Assembly: GCA_903944725.1 (NCBI GenBank)
Contig: CAJASX010000054.1
Coordinates: forward strand, 62,001 to 126,000
Length of the DNA: 64,000 nt
Direction of reading: 5' to 3'
From: an uncultured beta proteobacterium
GTDB taxonomy: Bacteria; Pseudomonadota; Gammaproteobacteria; Burkholderiales; Burkholderiaceae
Shown: positions 9,187 through 18,062 of the stretch, piece by piece
Numbering within the stretch: position 1 is the first letter of the stretch
How the letters are laid out: every line of letters begins with the position of its first letter
Position numbers and translations under genes: made by a program
The notes under the pieces: generated by a model
What the model saw: only the letters and a program-made list of their open reading frames with translations
Databases searched by the model: none
What the model was told of the DNA's origin: nothing

Positions 9187-10044
9187 TGATAACTCTTGCA
9201 AGATAAGCTCAGCAGTTTGTTGTGGCGCTAATTCATGCATTAAATGACCGCCATTCCAGTCGATCACCGTTGCTTGGGGAAAATAGGTCGTAATAGTTTT
9301 GCGTAAGCGCTGTTCAGGAATCCAAGTATCATTTCTCCCAAGCACCCAAATTATTTTAGCCTGACACATTTTGGCTTTGCTTAGTACTGCGTTGATATCA
9401 GCAGCCGCCATAAAATTCATTGCCCCAAGTACATGGTTAGTTTTAGAAAATAAGGTGCGATAAAAAATTCTGCGAGATTCAGGAAGAATAGTATTGGTTG
9501 AATCAAGCAAGCGATCAATCAGCGCGCTAGCGCCAGCAAACTTTGCTAGAACAAATGAGACAAGAGATGAGCGGGTAAGTGGGCTTAATAAGGGGCCAAA
9601 AAATTGGGTATAGCTTTCGGGCGGTGGTACCAATGACGGATTGAAACCAATAATGCATTTAATTTGAGAATCAATTTCTGCATAACTTAAGGCCAATAGC
9701 GCTCCAGCAGAGTGCCCAACAACCAAATGAGGTCCTGGTAAATGGAGCGCAGCTATTAATTTTTTTAGCTCAAGTGCTATTTTGTCTAAACGCAGTGAGT
9801 CAATTGGTGCATTTAAGGTATAAGCATGACCTGGCAAGTCGGGGACAACGATGCGCGCATGATTGGCTAGTTTAGAAATAATTTCTGACCACGAATGTGC
9901 GGAAGCGCCGGTACCATGCAATAAAAGAATTGTTGGGCCAGAATCACCGCTAATTTGCACATGCCAATGAAGTTGACCTACCTCGATAGATTGACTTAGC
10001 TCTCGGTTTGGCCAATTATTAGGGATGCGCTGCAAGGAATTCAC
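9178..10044 (-). CDS. bchO: BchO, Mg-chelatase-associated alpha/beta hydrolase
   Basis: BchO proteins are alpha/beta hydrolases that accompany bchI-bchD in proteobacterial photosynthesis clusters. Their exact reaction is not settled, although they are needed for normal pigment levels. This 288-residue copy shows an oxyanion region H-G-T-G-A-S-A near residue 43, the nucleophile elbow G-H-S-A-G-A near 110, an acid in G-R-N-D-T-W near 233 and a terminal His in N-G-G-H-L-M. No signal peptide or membrane segment is evident. It converges on bchD with a 9-nt overlap and diverges from crtE across the PpsR-type site at 10116, which might control both directions. Confidence 0.88.
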   Translation of the reverse strand: MNSLQRIPNNWPNRELSQSIEVGQLHWHVQISGDSGPTILLLHGTGASAHSWSEIISKLANHARIVVPDLPGHAYTLNAPIDSLRLDKIALELKKLIAALHLPGPHLVVGHSAGALLALSYAEIDSQIKCIIGFNPSLVPPPESYTQFFGPLLSPLTRSSLVSFVLAKFAGASALIDRLLDSTNTILPESRRIFYRTLFSKTNHVLGAMNFMAAADINAVLSKAKMCQAKIIWVLGRNDTWIPEQRLRKTITTYFPQATVIDWNGGHLMHELAPQQTAELILQELSLL

Positions 10045-10115
10045 TAGGGGTTTTTACTAACTGATTAATGATTGACCTCAAAGTATAGATGTATATATCC
10101 TAAGAACTTGCTAAC

Positions 10116-10133
10116 TGTAACTAATTTTTTACA
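10116..10133. promoter_or_regulatory. PpsR/CrtJ operator between bchO and crtE
   Basis: An exact TGT-N12-ACA motif lies 39 bp before the crtE ATG and 71 bp from the bchO start. The right part reads TTTACA, a possible -35. Only the outer triplets form a clear dyad, so it may be a weaker site. Confidence 0.65.
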
Positions 10134-10172
10134 GCCATAATCTATCGCTAAAAACTCGTACATGAGGCTTGT

Positions 10173-11084
10173 ATGTCTGAAAATATCCCGGTGATTCAAA
10201 GCATCGAGCGTAAGCTCCATGAAGCGCTAGCATTAACCGACTCTAAATTTGCCCCGCCAACTTTAGTGCAGGCCTTACATCATGCAGTTTTTCCAGGTGG
10301 CGCTCGTATCCGGCCGCAATTGTGTTTGGCTGTGGCCGCGGCTTGTGGAAACGATGACCCCGCTTTGTCATTAGCGGCTGCCTCGGCAATTGAATTATTG
10401 CATTGCGCTTCTCTAGTCCATGATGATTTGCCGTGCTTTGATGACGCTGCTACTCGACGCGGTCAAGCTTCAGTGCACGCAGCCTATGGTGAGCGTTTGG
10501 CTGTATTGGCTGGCGATGCTTTAATTGTTTTGGCCTTCGAGCTTATAGCCCGTTCAGGTAGTCGTTCACCCTTGCGCTTGGCCCCTTTAATTACGACAGT
10601 TGCCACTAGTGTTGGTAGCCCCAATGGGATAGCGGCAGGCCAAGCCTGGGAATGTGAAAGCAAAGTGTCGTTAAGTCGCTATCAAAAAACTAAAACTGGT
10701 GCTTTATTTGAAGCGGCTACTGCTGCTGGTGCGCAAGCTGCCGGTTCAGATGCTGAAACTTGGCGTCCACTTGGCGAATGGCTCGGCGAGGCCTATCAAG
10801 TTGCCGATGATATTCGTGATGTCATGGCCGATCAAAGCATCACTGGTAAGCCTGCTGGTCAAGACATTGCCCATGATCGACCTAATTCAACCAAAGAATT
10901 GGGTGTAGTTGGGGCAATTCAACATTTTGATCAATTAGTGATGAAGGCAATTACATCGATCCCTAGTTGCAAAGGCGAAAAGTTATTACGTAGCCTGGTC
11001 GCCAAAGAGGCTGCCCGTTTAATTCCTGATGGTTGGTTTTTAGAAGAGCAAAGGCCGATACATAGCCAATATCTTGCTAGCTGA
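10173..11084 (+). CDS. crtE: Geranylgeranyl diphosphate synthase
   Basis: CrtE condenses isopentenyl diphosphate with allylic diphosphates to C20 geranylgeranyl diphosphate, the precursor of carotenoids and of the bacteriochlorophyll tail. The 303-residue protein has the first Asp-rich motif (H-D-D-L-P-C-F-D-D) near residue 88 and the second (D-D-I-R-D) near 213, as in the short-chain trans-prenyltransferase family. It is separate from the longer-chain ispB at 45580. The stop is two bases before the crtF start, so the two are probably co-transcribed under the upstream PpsR-type site. Confidence 0.93.
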   Translation: MSENIPVIQSIERKLHEALALTDSKFAPPTLVQALHHAVFPGGARIRPQLCLAVAAACGNDDPALSLAAASAIELLHCASLVHDDLPCFDDAATRRGQASVHAAYGERLAVLAGDALIVLAFELIARSGSRSPLRLAPLITTVATSVGSPNGIAAGQAWECESKVSLSRYQKTKTGALFEAATAAGAQAAGSDAETWRPLGEWLGEAYQVADDIRDVMADQSITGKPAGQDIAHDRPNSTKELGVVGAIQHFDQLVMKAITSIPSCKGEKLLRSLVAKEAARLIPDGWFLEEQRPIHSQYLAS

Positions 11085-11086
11085 TT

Positions 11087-12220
11087 TTGAACCAGCTTCG
11101 CGATTATTTTCTTGATTGGCGCAATCAAACCATTGCCTCACCGCGTTTTCAGCGCTGGAGTGCTCGCTTTCCCTTAACTCGTGGCTTGGTACGCAAACAA
11201 GCGGGCGCTTTATTTGATTTAATGGCAGGCTTTGTGTATTCGCAAGTACTTTTAGCTTGCGTACAACTGAATCTATTTGAGATTTTGAGTCAGGGCGCAA
11301 AATCATTTAGCGCCTTACGCGATGTAATACCTCTTCCTGAATCAGGCTTGCGCCGTTTACTTAATGCAGCCGTGGCAATTAATTTACTTGAACTACGCAG
11401 CGCAGATCGTTATGGACTCGGTATGCTTGGTGCCCCTTTGGTAGGTAATGAGGCACTAATCAACATGATTAAGCACCATATTGATCTCTACCAAGATTTA
11501 GCAGACCCGCTAGCCCTCTTGCGGGGTGACAATAATAGCGCTGCAATGGCGCAATACTGGCCCTATGTTTCTACAGATAAAGAGTTATCCCCTGAAAAAC
11601 TGCGGGCAGAGCAGGTACAGGCGTATTCAACATTAATGTCGCAAACCCAGTCTCTGGTTAGCATTGAGGTACTTGAGGCTTACTCTTTTGCGCAACATCA
11701 GACTGTGCTCGATGTTGGCGGCGGCGAAGGTAAATTTGTAATCGCCTTAGCCAAGCAATTTCCGGGTTTACAACTTAAACTTTTTGATATTCCAGCAGTC
11801 GCTGCCTTAGCTAATGCGCAATTTCAGCAAGCCCAATTAGCTAGCCGAGCCCAAGCGTTTGGAGGTAATTTTTTTAGTGATCCTTTACCCCGCGGAGCCG
11901 ATATAGTGACCCTAATTCGGGTGATTTTTGATCATGATGATGCCCGGGTGAAACAGTTGCTTGCTAATATTTATGATGCTTTGGAGCCCGGAGGCGCTTT
12001 ACTCTTGGCCGAGCCAATGGCAGGAACGCCTGGTCAATTAAAGATGGGGGACGCCTATTTTGGCTTTTATTTATTAGCGATGGGCAGGGGGCGCCCTCGT
12101 ACTCAAGCCGAAATCGAAAAAATGGTAGCTGAGGCAGGTTTTATAGGCATCAAGTTACTGCCAAGCGCTATTCCACTTAACGCTCAAATGCTGCATTGCA
12201 AAAAACCAGTAAAGCCTTAA
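11087..12220 (+). CDS. crtF: Hydroxyneurosporene O-methyltransferase
   Basis: CrtF methylates the C1 hydroxyl made by CrtC, using S-adenosylmethionine, to give methoxy-carotenoids of the spheroidene series. The 377-residue protein has an N-terminal dimerisation domain and a class I methyltransferase domain with the SAM loop D-V-G-G-G-E-G near residue 205 and F-D-I-P near 230. The start is TTG at 11087, two bases after the crtE stop. This frame gives the expected N-terminus, with a segment A-S-P-R-F-Q-R-W that I recognise from the family. It is followed by about 120 bp of AT-rich DNA holding the bchC control region. Confidence 0.9.
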   Translation: MNQLRDYFLDWRNQTIASPRFQRWSARFPLTRGLVRKQAGALFDLMAGFVYSQVLLACVQLNLFEILSQGAKSFSALRDVIPLPESGLRRLLNAAVAINLLELRSADRYGLGMLGAPLVGNEALINMIKHHIDLYQDLADPLALLRGDNNSAAMAQYWPYVSTDKELSPEKLRAEQVQAYSTLMSQTQSLVSIEVLEAYSFAQHQTVLDVGGGEGKFVIALAKQFPGLQLKLFDIPAVAALANAQFQQAQLASRAQAFGGNFFSDPLPRGADIVTLIRVIFDHDDARVKQLLANIYDALEPGGALLLAEPMAGTPGQLKMGDAYFGFYLLAMGRGRPRTQAEIEKMVAEAGFIGIKLLPSAIPLNAQMLHCKKPVKP

Positions 12221-12231
12221 AAAAAGCTTAA

Positions 12232-12252
12232 AACTAGTGAAAACACCTAGTT
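12232..12252. promoter_or_regulatory. CTAG-type inverted repeat upstream of bchC
   Basis: AACTAG and CTAGTT face each other across 9 bases, about 40 bp left of the PpsR-type site. A related ACTAGG/CCTAGT arrangement occurs beside the PpsR-type sites at 29229-29248. It could be a second regulator's site or the crtF transcript end. There is no T-run, so it is not a classical terminator. Confidence 0.3.
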
Positions 12253-12289
12253 AACAAAGCTAGCGTTTTATTAGGAAAGTTGGTTAATA

Positions 12290-12307
12290 TGTAAATAAAT
12301 GTTTACA
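12290..12307. promoter_or_regulatory. PpsR/CrtJ operator upstream of bchC
   Basis: An exact TGT-N12-ACA palindrome (TGTAAA...TTTACA, extended dyad) lies 35 bp before the bchC ATG. It would control the long bchCXYZ-puf-crtIB transcription unit. The extended arms make it the most symmetrical of the sites found here. Confidence 0.75.
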
Positions 12308-12342
12308 CATTTAATTGTCAACTTGGCTTACTCAACTGCAAA

Positions 12343-13284
12343 ATGAACTCACTCCTAAAAACTAAAGCAATTGTGCTCGAAAAACCCGAGAACATTCGTT
12401 TAAGTGTTTTAGATTTAGTGCCTGCAACAGCCGATGACATTATTGTTGAGATAGAGTGGAGTGGCATTAGCAGTGGTACAGAAAAGTTGCTCTGGACAGG
12501 CGAAATGCCAAGTTTCCCAGGGATGGGTTACCCCCTTGTGCCAGGTTATGAGTCAGTTGGTCGGGTCATCCAGGCCGATGCACAACAACGCCACTCAGTT
12601 GGTCAGCGGGTTTTTATTCCTGGATCAAGCTGCTTCGTCGATGTGCGTGGTTTGTTTGGTGGTGCTGCTTCACGTTTGATCGTGCCAGCTAAACGCGCGG
12701 TAGCAGTAGCAGAAAATTTAGGTGAAGAGGTTATCTTATATGCGCTCGCTGCTACTGCCTATCATGTGACTTCTGGTCTTGGTAATGAACAACCCGATTT
12801 AATTATTGGTCATGGTGTGCTTGGACGTTTACTGGCGCGCATTGCAGTACTAGCTGGCAAAAAACCAGTGGTATGGGAGCTAGACCCGCAGCGACGTGAC
12901 GGTGCGGTAGGCTACGAAGTTGTTGATCCCAGCACCTGTACCGAGGCGAAATATAAAACAATTGTTGATGTTAGTGGCGATGCCAAAATGCTTGATACCT
13001 TAGTGAGTCACTTAAGTCCAGGCGGTGAAATTGTTTTAGCGGGTTTTTATAACACCATTGCATTTGCATTTGCGCCTGCCTTTATGCGCGAAGCACGCAT
13101 GCGTATTGCCGCTCAGTGGCAACCGAATGACTTAACGATGGTTCATCAATTGGTCGATGCTGGTAAGTTATCGTTAGCCGGACTCATAACCCATCGTGCT
13201 ACACCACATGATGCAGACCAGGCTTACCGTACAGCATTTAATAATAAAAACTGTCTAAAAATGGTTTTAGATTGGAGAACTTAA
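12343..13284 (+). CDS. bchC: Bacteriochlorophyllide a (3-hydroxyethyl) dehydrogenase
   Basis: BchC oxidises the C3 1-hydroxyethyl group of bacteriochlorophyllide to acetyl, a late step to bacteriochlorophyllide a. The 313-residue protein belongs to the zinc-type medium-chain dehydrogenase superfamily. It has a GroES-like N-terminal half (P-G-Y-E-S-V-G near residue 66) and a Rossmann half with G-H-G-V-L-G near 148. Its TAA overlaps the bchX ATG (TAATG). It begins the bchCXYZ group, which runs into the puf operon, and has a PpsR-type operator just upstream. Confidence 0.95.
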   Translation: MNSLLKTKAIVLEKPENIRLSVLDLVPATADDIIVEIEWSGISSGTEKLLWTGEMPSFPGMGYPLVPGYESVGRVIQADAQQRHSVGQRVFIPGSSCFVDVRGLFGGAASRLIVPAKRAVAVAENLGEEVILYALAATAYHVTSGLGNEQPDLIIGHGVLGRLLARIAVLAGKKPVVWELDPQRRDGAVGYEVVDPSTCTEAKYKTIVDVSGDAKMLDTLVSHLSPGGEIVLAGFYNTIAFAFAPAFMREARMRIAAQWQPNDLTMVHQLVDAGKLSLAGLITHRATPHDADQAYRTAFNNKNCLKMVLDWRT

Positions 13285-14309
13285 TGGATGCAAAAAGCAA
13301 AGTGAAGATTGATGGAATTCCAAGCGAAGCAACTATTCAGTTTATGAACTTAAAAAAAGAGGCGGCAATCGAGCCCGATGCAGTTGCTACTGGGCCAGTT
13401 ACCAAAGAAACCCAAATTATTGCAATTTATGGCAAAGGCGGTATTGGCAAAAGTTTTACTTTAGCGAATTTGTCTTACATGATGGCCCAGCAAGGCAAAA
13501 AAGTCTTATTAATTGGCTGCGACCCAAAGAGTGACACCACCTCATTATTGTTTGGTGGTAAAGCTTGTCCAACCATCATTGAAACCTCATCGAAAAAGAA
13601 ATTATCAGGCGATGCCGTAGCGATTGGAGATGTCTGTTTTAAGCGCGACGGGGTTTATGCGATGGAATTAGGCGGTCCCGAAGTGGGGCGTGGTTGCGGA
13701 GGACGCGGCATCATTCATGGATTTGAAACGCTGGAAAAATTAGGTTTTCATGATTGGGGATTTGATTTCGTTTTACTCGATTTCTTGGGCGACGTGGTGT
13801 GCGGTGGTTTTGGCTTACCAATCGCCCGCGATATGTGCCAAAAAGTGATTGTGGTTGCTAGTAACGATTTGCAATCGTTATACGTTGCTAATAACGTCTG
13901 CTCAGCGGTTGAATATTTTCGCAAACTTGGCGGCAATGTCGGCGTGGCAGGCATGGTCATTAATAAAGATGATCACACGGGTGAAGCGCAGGCATTTGCT
14001 GAAAGGGCCGGTATTCCAGTTTTAGCAGCCATTCCTGCAGACGATGATATTCGGCGTAAAAGTGCCAGCTATGAAATTATTGGCCGCCCTGGTACCCAGT
14101 GGGGCCCTTTATTTGAAGAGCTTGCTAGCAATGTTGCCACAGCGCCACCGGTGCGGCCTAAACCATTAAGTCAAGATGATTTACTCGGACTATTTTCTGC
14201 CGATATTACTGGCCGCGACTTTGTTCTCGAGCCAGCAACAGTGAAAGACATGATGGGTAAAGATGCAGTTATTAAAGAATCCCTTGAAGTGATTTACGAC
14301 CAAGCTTAA
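13284..14309 (+). CDS. bchX: Chlorophyllide a reductase iron protein (COR subunit X)
   Basis: BchX is the nitrogenase-NifH-like Fe protein that transfers electrons to BchY-BchZ for reduction of chlorophyllide ring B. The P-loop G-K-G-G-I-G-K-S lies at residues 50-57. The Cys ligands of the bridging 4Fe-4S cluster sit in the G-R-G-C-G-G-R-G region near 137 and in V-V-C-G-G-F near 173. The ATG at 13284 is chosen because GGAG sits 6 nt upstream and it forms a TAATG junction with bchC; a TTG at 13272 would add four residues. About 341 residues, normal. It is distinct from BchL at 32742. Confidence 0.96.
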   Translation: MDAKSKVKIDGIPSEATIQFMNLKKEAAIEPDAVATGPVTKETQIIAIYGKGGIGKSFTLANLSYMMAQQGKKVLLIGCDPKSDTTSLLFGGKACPTIIETSSKKKLSGDAVAIGDVCFKRDGVYAMELGGPEVGRGCGGRGIIHGFETLEKLGFHDWGFDFVLLDFLGDVVCGGFGLPIARDMCQKVIVVASNDLQSLYVANNVCSAVEYFRKLGGNVGVAGMVINKDDHTGEAQAFAERAGIPVLAAIPADDDIRRKSASYEIIGRPGTQWGPLFEELASNVATAPPVRPKPLSQDDLLGLFSADITGRDFVLEPATVKDMMGKDAVIKESLEVIYDQA

Positions 14310-14323
14310 TTATTTAACTAAGT

Positions 14324-15859
14324 ATGACTACCGCTACTATTCCAATCGTGCCGGAAAAACTGTTAACAGATCCAGCTTTAGGTGATGGCGTGGGCTGTCA
14401 TGCTGGCAAAGAGCAAATGCATCTTGCAGCACGGGCAGCAGGTAAAACCGAGATTTTGCAGCAGTACGAAAAAGATTATCCAAAGGGACCACACGATCAA
14501 CCCCAGAGTATGTGCCCTGCATTTGGCTCTTTAAGAGTTGGCTTAAGAATGCGCAGAACTGCGACGATCTTGTCAGGGTCTGCTTGCTGTGTATATGGCC
14601 TCACTTTTACTTCTCATTTTTATGGCGCTAGGCGTAGCGTTGGATATGTACCGTTCAATTCAGAATCGTTGGTTACTGGTAAGTTGTTTGAAGATATTCG
14701 TGAAGCAGTTTACAAAGAAGCTGATCCAGAAAAGTACGATGCAATTGTCATCATTAATTTATGTGTCCCCACTGCAAGCGGGGTGCCATTGCAGCTATTG
14801 CCCAAAGAAATTAACGGCGTACGGATTATTGGCATCGATGTACCGGGCTTTGGTGTCCCAACCCACGCCGAAGCAAAAGATGTTTTAGCTGGGGCGATGT
14901 TGCAATATGCTCGTAATGAAATTTTGGCTGGACCAGTGCAGGCTCCACGCACAGGTAAGCAAGCAAAACCTACCGTTACCTTGTTAGGTGAAATGTTTCC
15001 TGCTGATCCAGCGGTGATAGGAATGCTACTCGATCCCATGGATTTAGCAGTAGGTGCAACGGTACCCACTCGTGAATGGCGTGAGCTGTATCAAGCACTT
15101 GATTGCGCAGTAGTTGGCGCTATCCATCCTTTTTATACGGCCAGTATTCGGGAATTTCAAGCGGCAGGCAGACCAATTGTGGGGTCTGCCCCAGTGGGTT
15201 ATGAAGGTACTGCTAATTGGTTGGCGGCAATTGGTGCCGCTTCCAATACCAGCGCAGCAAAAATTGCCGCTGCACAAAATAAATTTTTACCCGCCATTAA
15301 GGGCGTCCTTGATGCGACGCCCATTAAGGGGCGCATTAACGTAAGCGGGTATGAGGGCTCCGAGTTATTAGTTGCGCGCTTACTAATCGAAAGCGGAGCA
15401 GAGGTACGCTACGTTGGCTCAGCTTGTCCCCGTACCGAATGGAGTAATGCTGATCGCGAATGGCTTGAGGCAAAAGGTGTGCAAGTCGTTTTTAGAGCTT
15501 CACTTGAACAAGATTTAGCCGCCATGGCGGAGTACAAGCCTAACTTAGCAATTGGCACAACCCCGGTTGTGCAGGCTGCTAAACAGGCTTCTATACCGGC
15601 TTTGTATTTCACTAATTTAATTTCTGCTCGGCCCTTAATGGGGCCAGCTGGTGCAGGTTCATTGGCGCAGGTGATAAACGCTGCCCTAAAGAATCAACCC
15701 CGCTTTGATCAAATGAAAGCTTTTTTTGGCAATGTTGGCTCTGGTCATGCAGCAGGTGTTTGGGATGGTATACCCATAGATCGCCCAGAGTTTAAAGCCG
15801 AGACGCGCCGTAAATTAGAGAAAAAAATCAAGAAGCGCAAAGCCGAGGAGATGATGTAA
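14324..15859 (+). CDS. bchY: Chlorophyllide a reductase subunit Y
   Basis: BchY forms the catalytic heterotetramer of chlorophyllide oxidoreductase with BchZ; both are nitrogenase NifD/NifK relatives. The 511-residue protein has conserved Cys positions near residue 24 (V-G-C-H-A-G), 62 (S-M-C-P-A-F) and 88 (S-A-C-C-V-Y), consistent with 4Fe-4S cluster ligation. The complex is oxygen-sensitive in characterised members, which is notable in a cluster with an oxygen-requiring cyclase (AcsF). Its stop overlaps the bchZ start as TAATG, so subunit synthesis is probably coupled. Confidence 0.95.
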   Translation: MTTATIPIVPEKLLTDPALGDGVGCHAGKEQMHLAARAAGKTEILQQYEKDYPKGPHDQPQSMCPAFGSLRVGLRMRRTATILSGSACCVYGLTFTSHFYGARRSVGYVPFNSESLVTGKLFEDIREAVYKEADPEKYDAIVIINLCVPTASGVPLQLLPKEINGVRIIGIDVPGFGVPTHAEAKDVLAGAMLQYARNEILAGPVQAPRTGKQAKPTVTLLGEMFPADPAVIGMLLDPMDLAVGATVPTREWRELYQALDCAVVGAIHPFYTASIREFQAAGRPIVGSAPVGYEGTANWLAAIGAASNTSAAKIAAAQNKFLPAIKGVLDATPIKGRINVSGYEGSELLVARLLIESGAEVRYVGSACPRTEWSNADREWLEAKGVQVVFRASLEQDLAAMAEYKPNLAIGTTPVVQAAKQASIPALYFTNLISARPLMGPAGAGSLAQVINAALKNQPRFDQMKAFFGNVGSGHAAGVWDGIPIDRPEFKAETRRKLEKKIKKRKAEEMM

Positions 15860-17316
15860 TGTTGGTAATTGATCATGATCGTGCTGGTGGGTATTGGGGG
15901 GCGGTGTATGTGTTTACCTCCATTAAAGGCCTGCAAGTAGTGATTGATGGTCCAGTGGGCTGTGAAAATTTACCGGTCACTTCAGTTTTGCATTACACCG
16001 ACGCTCTACCACCACATGAGCTACCAATCGTCGTGACCGGTTTAGCCGAGGAGCAGCTGGGGCGCGAAGGTACCGAAGGCGCAATGAAGCGAGCCCATGC
16101 CACTTTAGACCCCGATTTACCCTCAGTGGTTGTGACAGGGTCGATCGCAGAAATGATTGGTGGCGGTGTCACCCCAGAAGGTACGAATATTCAACGCTTT
16201 TTGCCGCGCACGATTGATGAAGATCAATGGCAATGTGCAAATCGGGCGATGTTTTGGTTGTGGAGCGAATACGGTATGAAGAATGTGCCGGCCCGCCCGC
16301 TTAAAAAACCTGGTGAAAAACCTCGCGTGAATATTATTGGACCTTGTTATGGCACTTTTAATATGCCTAGCGATTTAGCTGAAATTCGGCGCTTAGTCCA
16401 AGGCATTGGCGCAGAAATAAATATGGTTTTTCCTTTGGGTGCTCATCTTGCCGATGTTGCGCGCTTAGTTGAGGCAGATGTCAATATTTGCATGTATCGC
16501 GAATTTGGGCGGATGTTATGCGAAGCTTTAGAGCGCCCTTATTTGCAAGCTCCCATTGGTCTGCATAGCACCACGCAATTTTTACGAACGCTAGGCGAGC
16601 ACCTTGAGCTTGATCCAGAACCTTTTATTGAAAAGGAAAAACACTCTACCATTAAACCCATTTGGGATTTATGGCGTTCTGTGACGCAAGATTTTTTTGG
16701 TACAGCTAGCTTTGCTGTGGTAGCGAACGAAACTTATTCGCGTGGCATTCGTCATTTTTTTGAAGATGAAATGGGGATGCCTTGTAATTTTGCTGTCGCC
16801 CGTAAACCAGGTGAAAAAACGAATAATGAAGCAGTGCGCAAATTATGCAAAGAAAAAACGCCGCTCATTATGTACGGCAGCTACAACGAGCGCATGTACT
16901 TGAGTGAAATTAATTCCAAAGCAACTTTTATTCCAGCTTCGTATCCAGGCGCTTTAATTCGGCGCCATACTGGTACGCCTTTTATGGGCTATGCGGGGGC
17001 AACTTATTTAATTCAAGAATTTTGTAATGGCTTATTTGATGCGCTATTTCACATTATTCCCTTAGGTACCGAGATGGATAAAGTCGATGCCACGCTAGTG
17101 CGTCAAAAGTTGTTAGCCAATTTGCAATGGGCAGAAGATGCCCAAAAAGCAGTCGCCGATTATGTGCAGTCTCAGCCCGTACTCGTACAAATCTCAGTTG
17201 CCAAATTATTACGTGACCGAGTCGAACGCGCTGCTGAAACGGCTAGCGAAGAATTGATTACTTTAGAGCGGGTGCGTATTTCTTGTCCAGAAATTAGTAC
17301 AGGAGAAACAGTTTGA
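15859..17316 (+). CDS. bchZ: Chlorophyllide a reductase subunit Z
   Basis: BchZ is the second subunit of the COR catalytic component. The 485-residue length is normal. The N-terminal region carries G-P-V-G-C-E-N-L near residue 35, a cluster-ligand motif of NifK-like proteins, and the C-terminal third carries the family's C-P-E-I-S segment. Coupled to bchY by TAATG. It ends 108 nt before pufB. No promoter or terminator with a T-run is obvious in that gap, only hairpins, so readthrough from bchCXYZ into puf, as known in Rhodobacter, is likely. Confidence 0.95.
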   Translation: MLVIDHDRAGGYWGAVYVFTSIKGLQVVIDGPVGCENLPVTSVLHYTDALPPHELPIVVTGLAEEQLGREGTEGAMKRAHATLDPDLPSVVVTGSIAEMIGGGVTPEGTNIQRFLPRTIDEDQWQCANRAMFWLWSEYGMKNVPARPLKKPGEKPRVNIIGPCYGTFNMPSDLAEIRRLVQGIGAEINMVFPLGAHLADVARLVEADVNICMYREFGRMLCEALERPYLQAPIGLHSTTQFLRTLGEHLELDPEPFIEKEKHSTIKPIWDLWRSVTQDFFGTASFAVVANETYSRGIRHFFEDEMGMPCNFAVARKPGEKTNNEAVRKLCKEKTPLIMYGSYNERMYLSEINSKATFIPASYPGALIRRHTGTPFMGYAGATYLIQEFCNGLFDALFHIIPLGTEMDKVDATLVRQKLLANLQWAEDAQKAVADYVQSQPVLVQISVAKLLRDRVERAAETASEELITLERVRISCPEISTGETV

Positions 17317-17345
17317 AGCGGAGCTTTATTCGCTCTACAGAATTT

Positions 17346-17404
17346 GGCTTATTAAGCCACATGCCCATAACGCGCGGGCTTTGCGCGTTAACGGCCGTAA
17401 GGCC
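17346..17404 (+). promoter_or_regulatory. Three consecutive hairpins in the pufB leader
   Basis: Three short inverted repeats follow one another between bchZ and pufB: GGCTTA-TTAAGCC at 17346-17358, TAACGCGC...GCGCGTTA at 17368-17390 and GGCC-GTAA-GGCC at 17393-17404. None has a T-run. They may form a 5' stability or processing structure for puf mRNA; this is inference from known puf operons. Confidence 0.55.
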
Positions 17405-17424
17405 ATTTAAAGGAGTGATCTCGT

Positions 17425-17577
17425 ATGAGTGACAACAGAACAGGCTCGATATCTGGTCTCACCGACGACGAGGCCAAGGAGTTTCACCAGTTTTATGTCC
17501 AAGGCCTAGTTGGGTTTGTTTCCATTGCAGTAGTGGCACACATTTTGGTGTGGGCTTGGCGTCCTTGGTTCCATTAA
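17425..17577 (+). CDS. pufB: LH1 antenna beta polypeptide
   Basis: This is the 50-residue light-harvesting 1 beta chain. It has a polar cytoplasmic N-terminus with the G-L-T-D-D-E-A-x-E-F-H motif (residues 11-21) and one membrane helix (about 24-44). The bacteriochlorophyll ligand His39 lies in the A-V-V-A-H context and a W-R-P-W end follows. A strong AAGGAG ribosome site precedes the ATG. It pairs with PufA around the reaction centre. Unusually, pufA does not follow directly: a 75-residue ORF stands between them. Confidence 0.97.
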   Translation: MSDNRTGSISGLTDDEAKEFHQFYVQGLVGFVSIAVVAHILVWAWRPWFH

Positions 17578-17602
17578 GTAAAAATTAGCCGGAGGTATAC
17601 GT

Positions 17603-17830
17603 ATGAAAAATATCACTTTAGAGAATGCCGATCCAGATTTTCTGGAAAAGAATTCTTTGCAATTTAAAGCAATTTTTTTCTCGGGCTTTATGGTGTTTTT
17701 TATCATTTGCCTATCAGCAAAATTTTTACCCAAACAATGGAGCTCTTGGCTACCAATTGAAGAAGGAAAGCATTCAGTAGCACGGGATGCAAGTACAGCT
17801 GTATATAGCTTTATGTCTTACTTAACTTAG
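17603..17830 (+). CDS. Unrecognised single-span membrane protein between pufB and pufA
   Basis: I do not recognise this 75-residue protein. It has a polar, acidic N-terminus (residues 1-20), one clear membrane span (about 22-43, F-K-A-I-F-F...A-K-F-L-P) and a 30-residue tail with two Trp, L-P-I-E-E-G and a final predicted helix ending F-M-S-Y-L-T. A strong ribosome site (GGAGG at 17591-17595) is present, and the spacings to pufB (25 nt) and pufA (9 nt) are operon-like, so it should be translated with the antenna genes. It lacks the A-x-x-x-H bacteriochlorophyll-binding motif of both LH1 chains, so it is not an extra antenna chain. A reaction-centre/LH1 accessory or assembly protein is the natural inference. 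A short tail resemblance to PufX (L-P-I-x-E) is from memory and weak. Confidence 0.8.
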   Translation: MKNITLENADPDFLEKNSLQFKAIFFSGFMVFFIICLSAKFLPKQWSSWLPIEEGKHSVARDASTAVYSFMSYLT

Positions 17831-17839
17831 GAGAAAAGT

Positions 17840-18043
17840 ATGTGGAGAATATGGAAACTTTATGATCCATTGCGCGCCATGGTATTTCAGGGAATTTTCC
17901 TGTTTGGTTTAGCAGCAATGATTCATTTAATCCTGCTTAGTACCGTACGCTATAACTGGTTAGATGGTATGAACCAAGCCCAGTTTAAAGCGGCTGAATC
18001 AGCGGGTTCTGCAACACCACCAGCTGCGCCTGCTGGGAAGTAA
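17840..18043 (+). CDS. pufA: LH1 antenna alpha polypeptide
   Basis: This is the 67-residue light-harvesting 1 alpha chain. It shows the typical M-W-R-I-W-x-L-Y-D-P-L-R-A start, one membrane helix (about 13-36) with the bacteriochlorophyll ligand His29 in A-A-M-I-H, and the S-T-V-R-Y-N-W-L motif after the helix. An Ala/Pro-rich tail of about 20 residues follows. AGGAG lies 6 nt before the ATG. Downstream is a strong hairpin before pufL, as in other puf operons. Confidence 0.97.
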   Translation: MWRIWKLYDPLRAMVFQGIFLFGLAAMIHLILLSTVRYNWLDGMNQAQFKAAESAGSATPPAAPAGK

Positions 18044-18062
18044 TTGCTGTATGAGAACGAAG

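Noticed and set aside
12300..12320. A second PpsR site overlapping the bchC operator
   Set aside because: TGT at 12300 is followed after 12 bases by TTG, not ACA, so it does not meet the motif.
13272..13284. TTG start for bchX at 13272
   Set aside because: The ATG at 13284 has GGAG at a proper spacing and forms a TAATG junction; the TTG would place the ribosome site inside the coding part.
17603..17830. Calling the small puf ORF PufX or PufQ
   Set aside because: The position differs from both (PufX follows pufM, PufQ precedes pufB), and the only resemblance is a short L-P-I-x-E stretch, too weak to name it.
17603..17830. Calling the small puf ORF a second antenna chain
   Set aside because: There is no membrane-embedded His in an A-x-x-x-H context and no W-R-P-W or R-Y-N-W-L motif.
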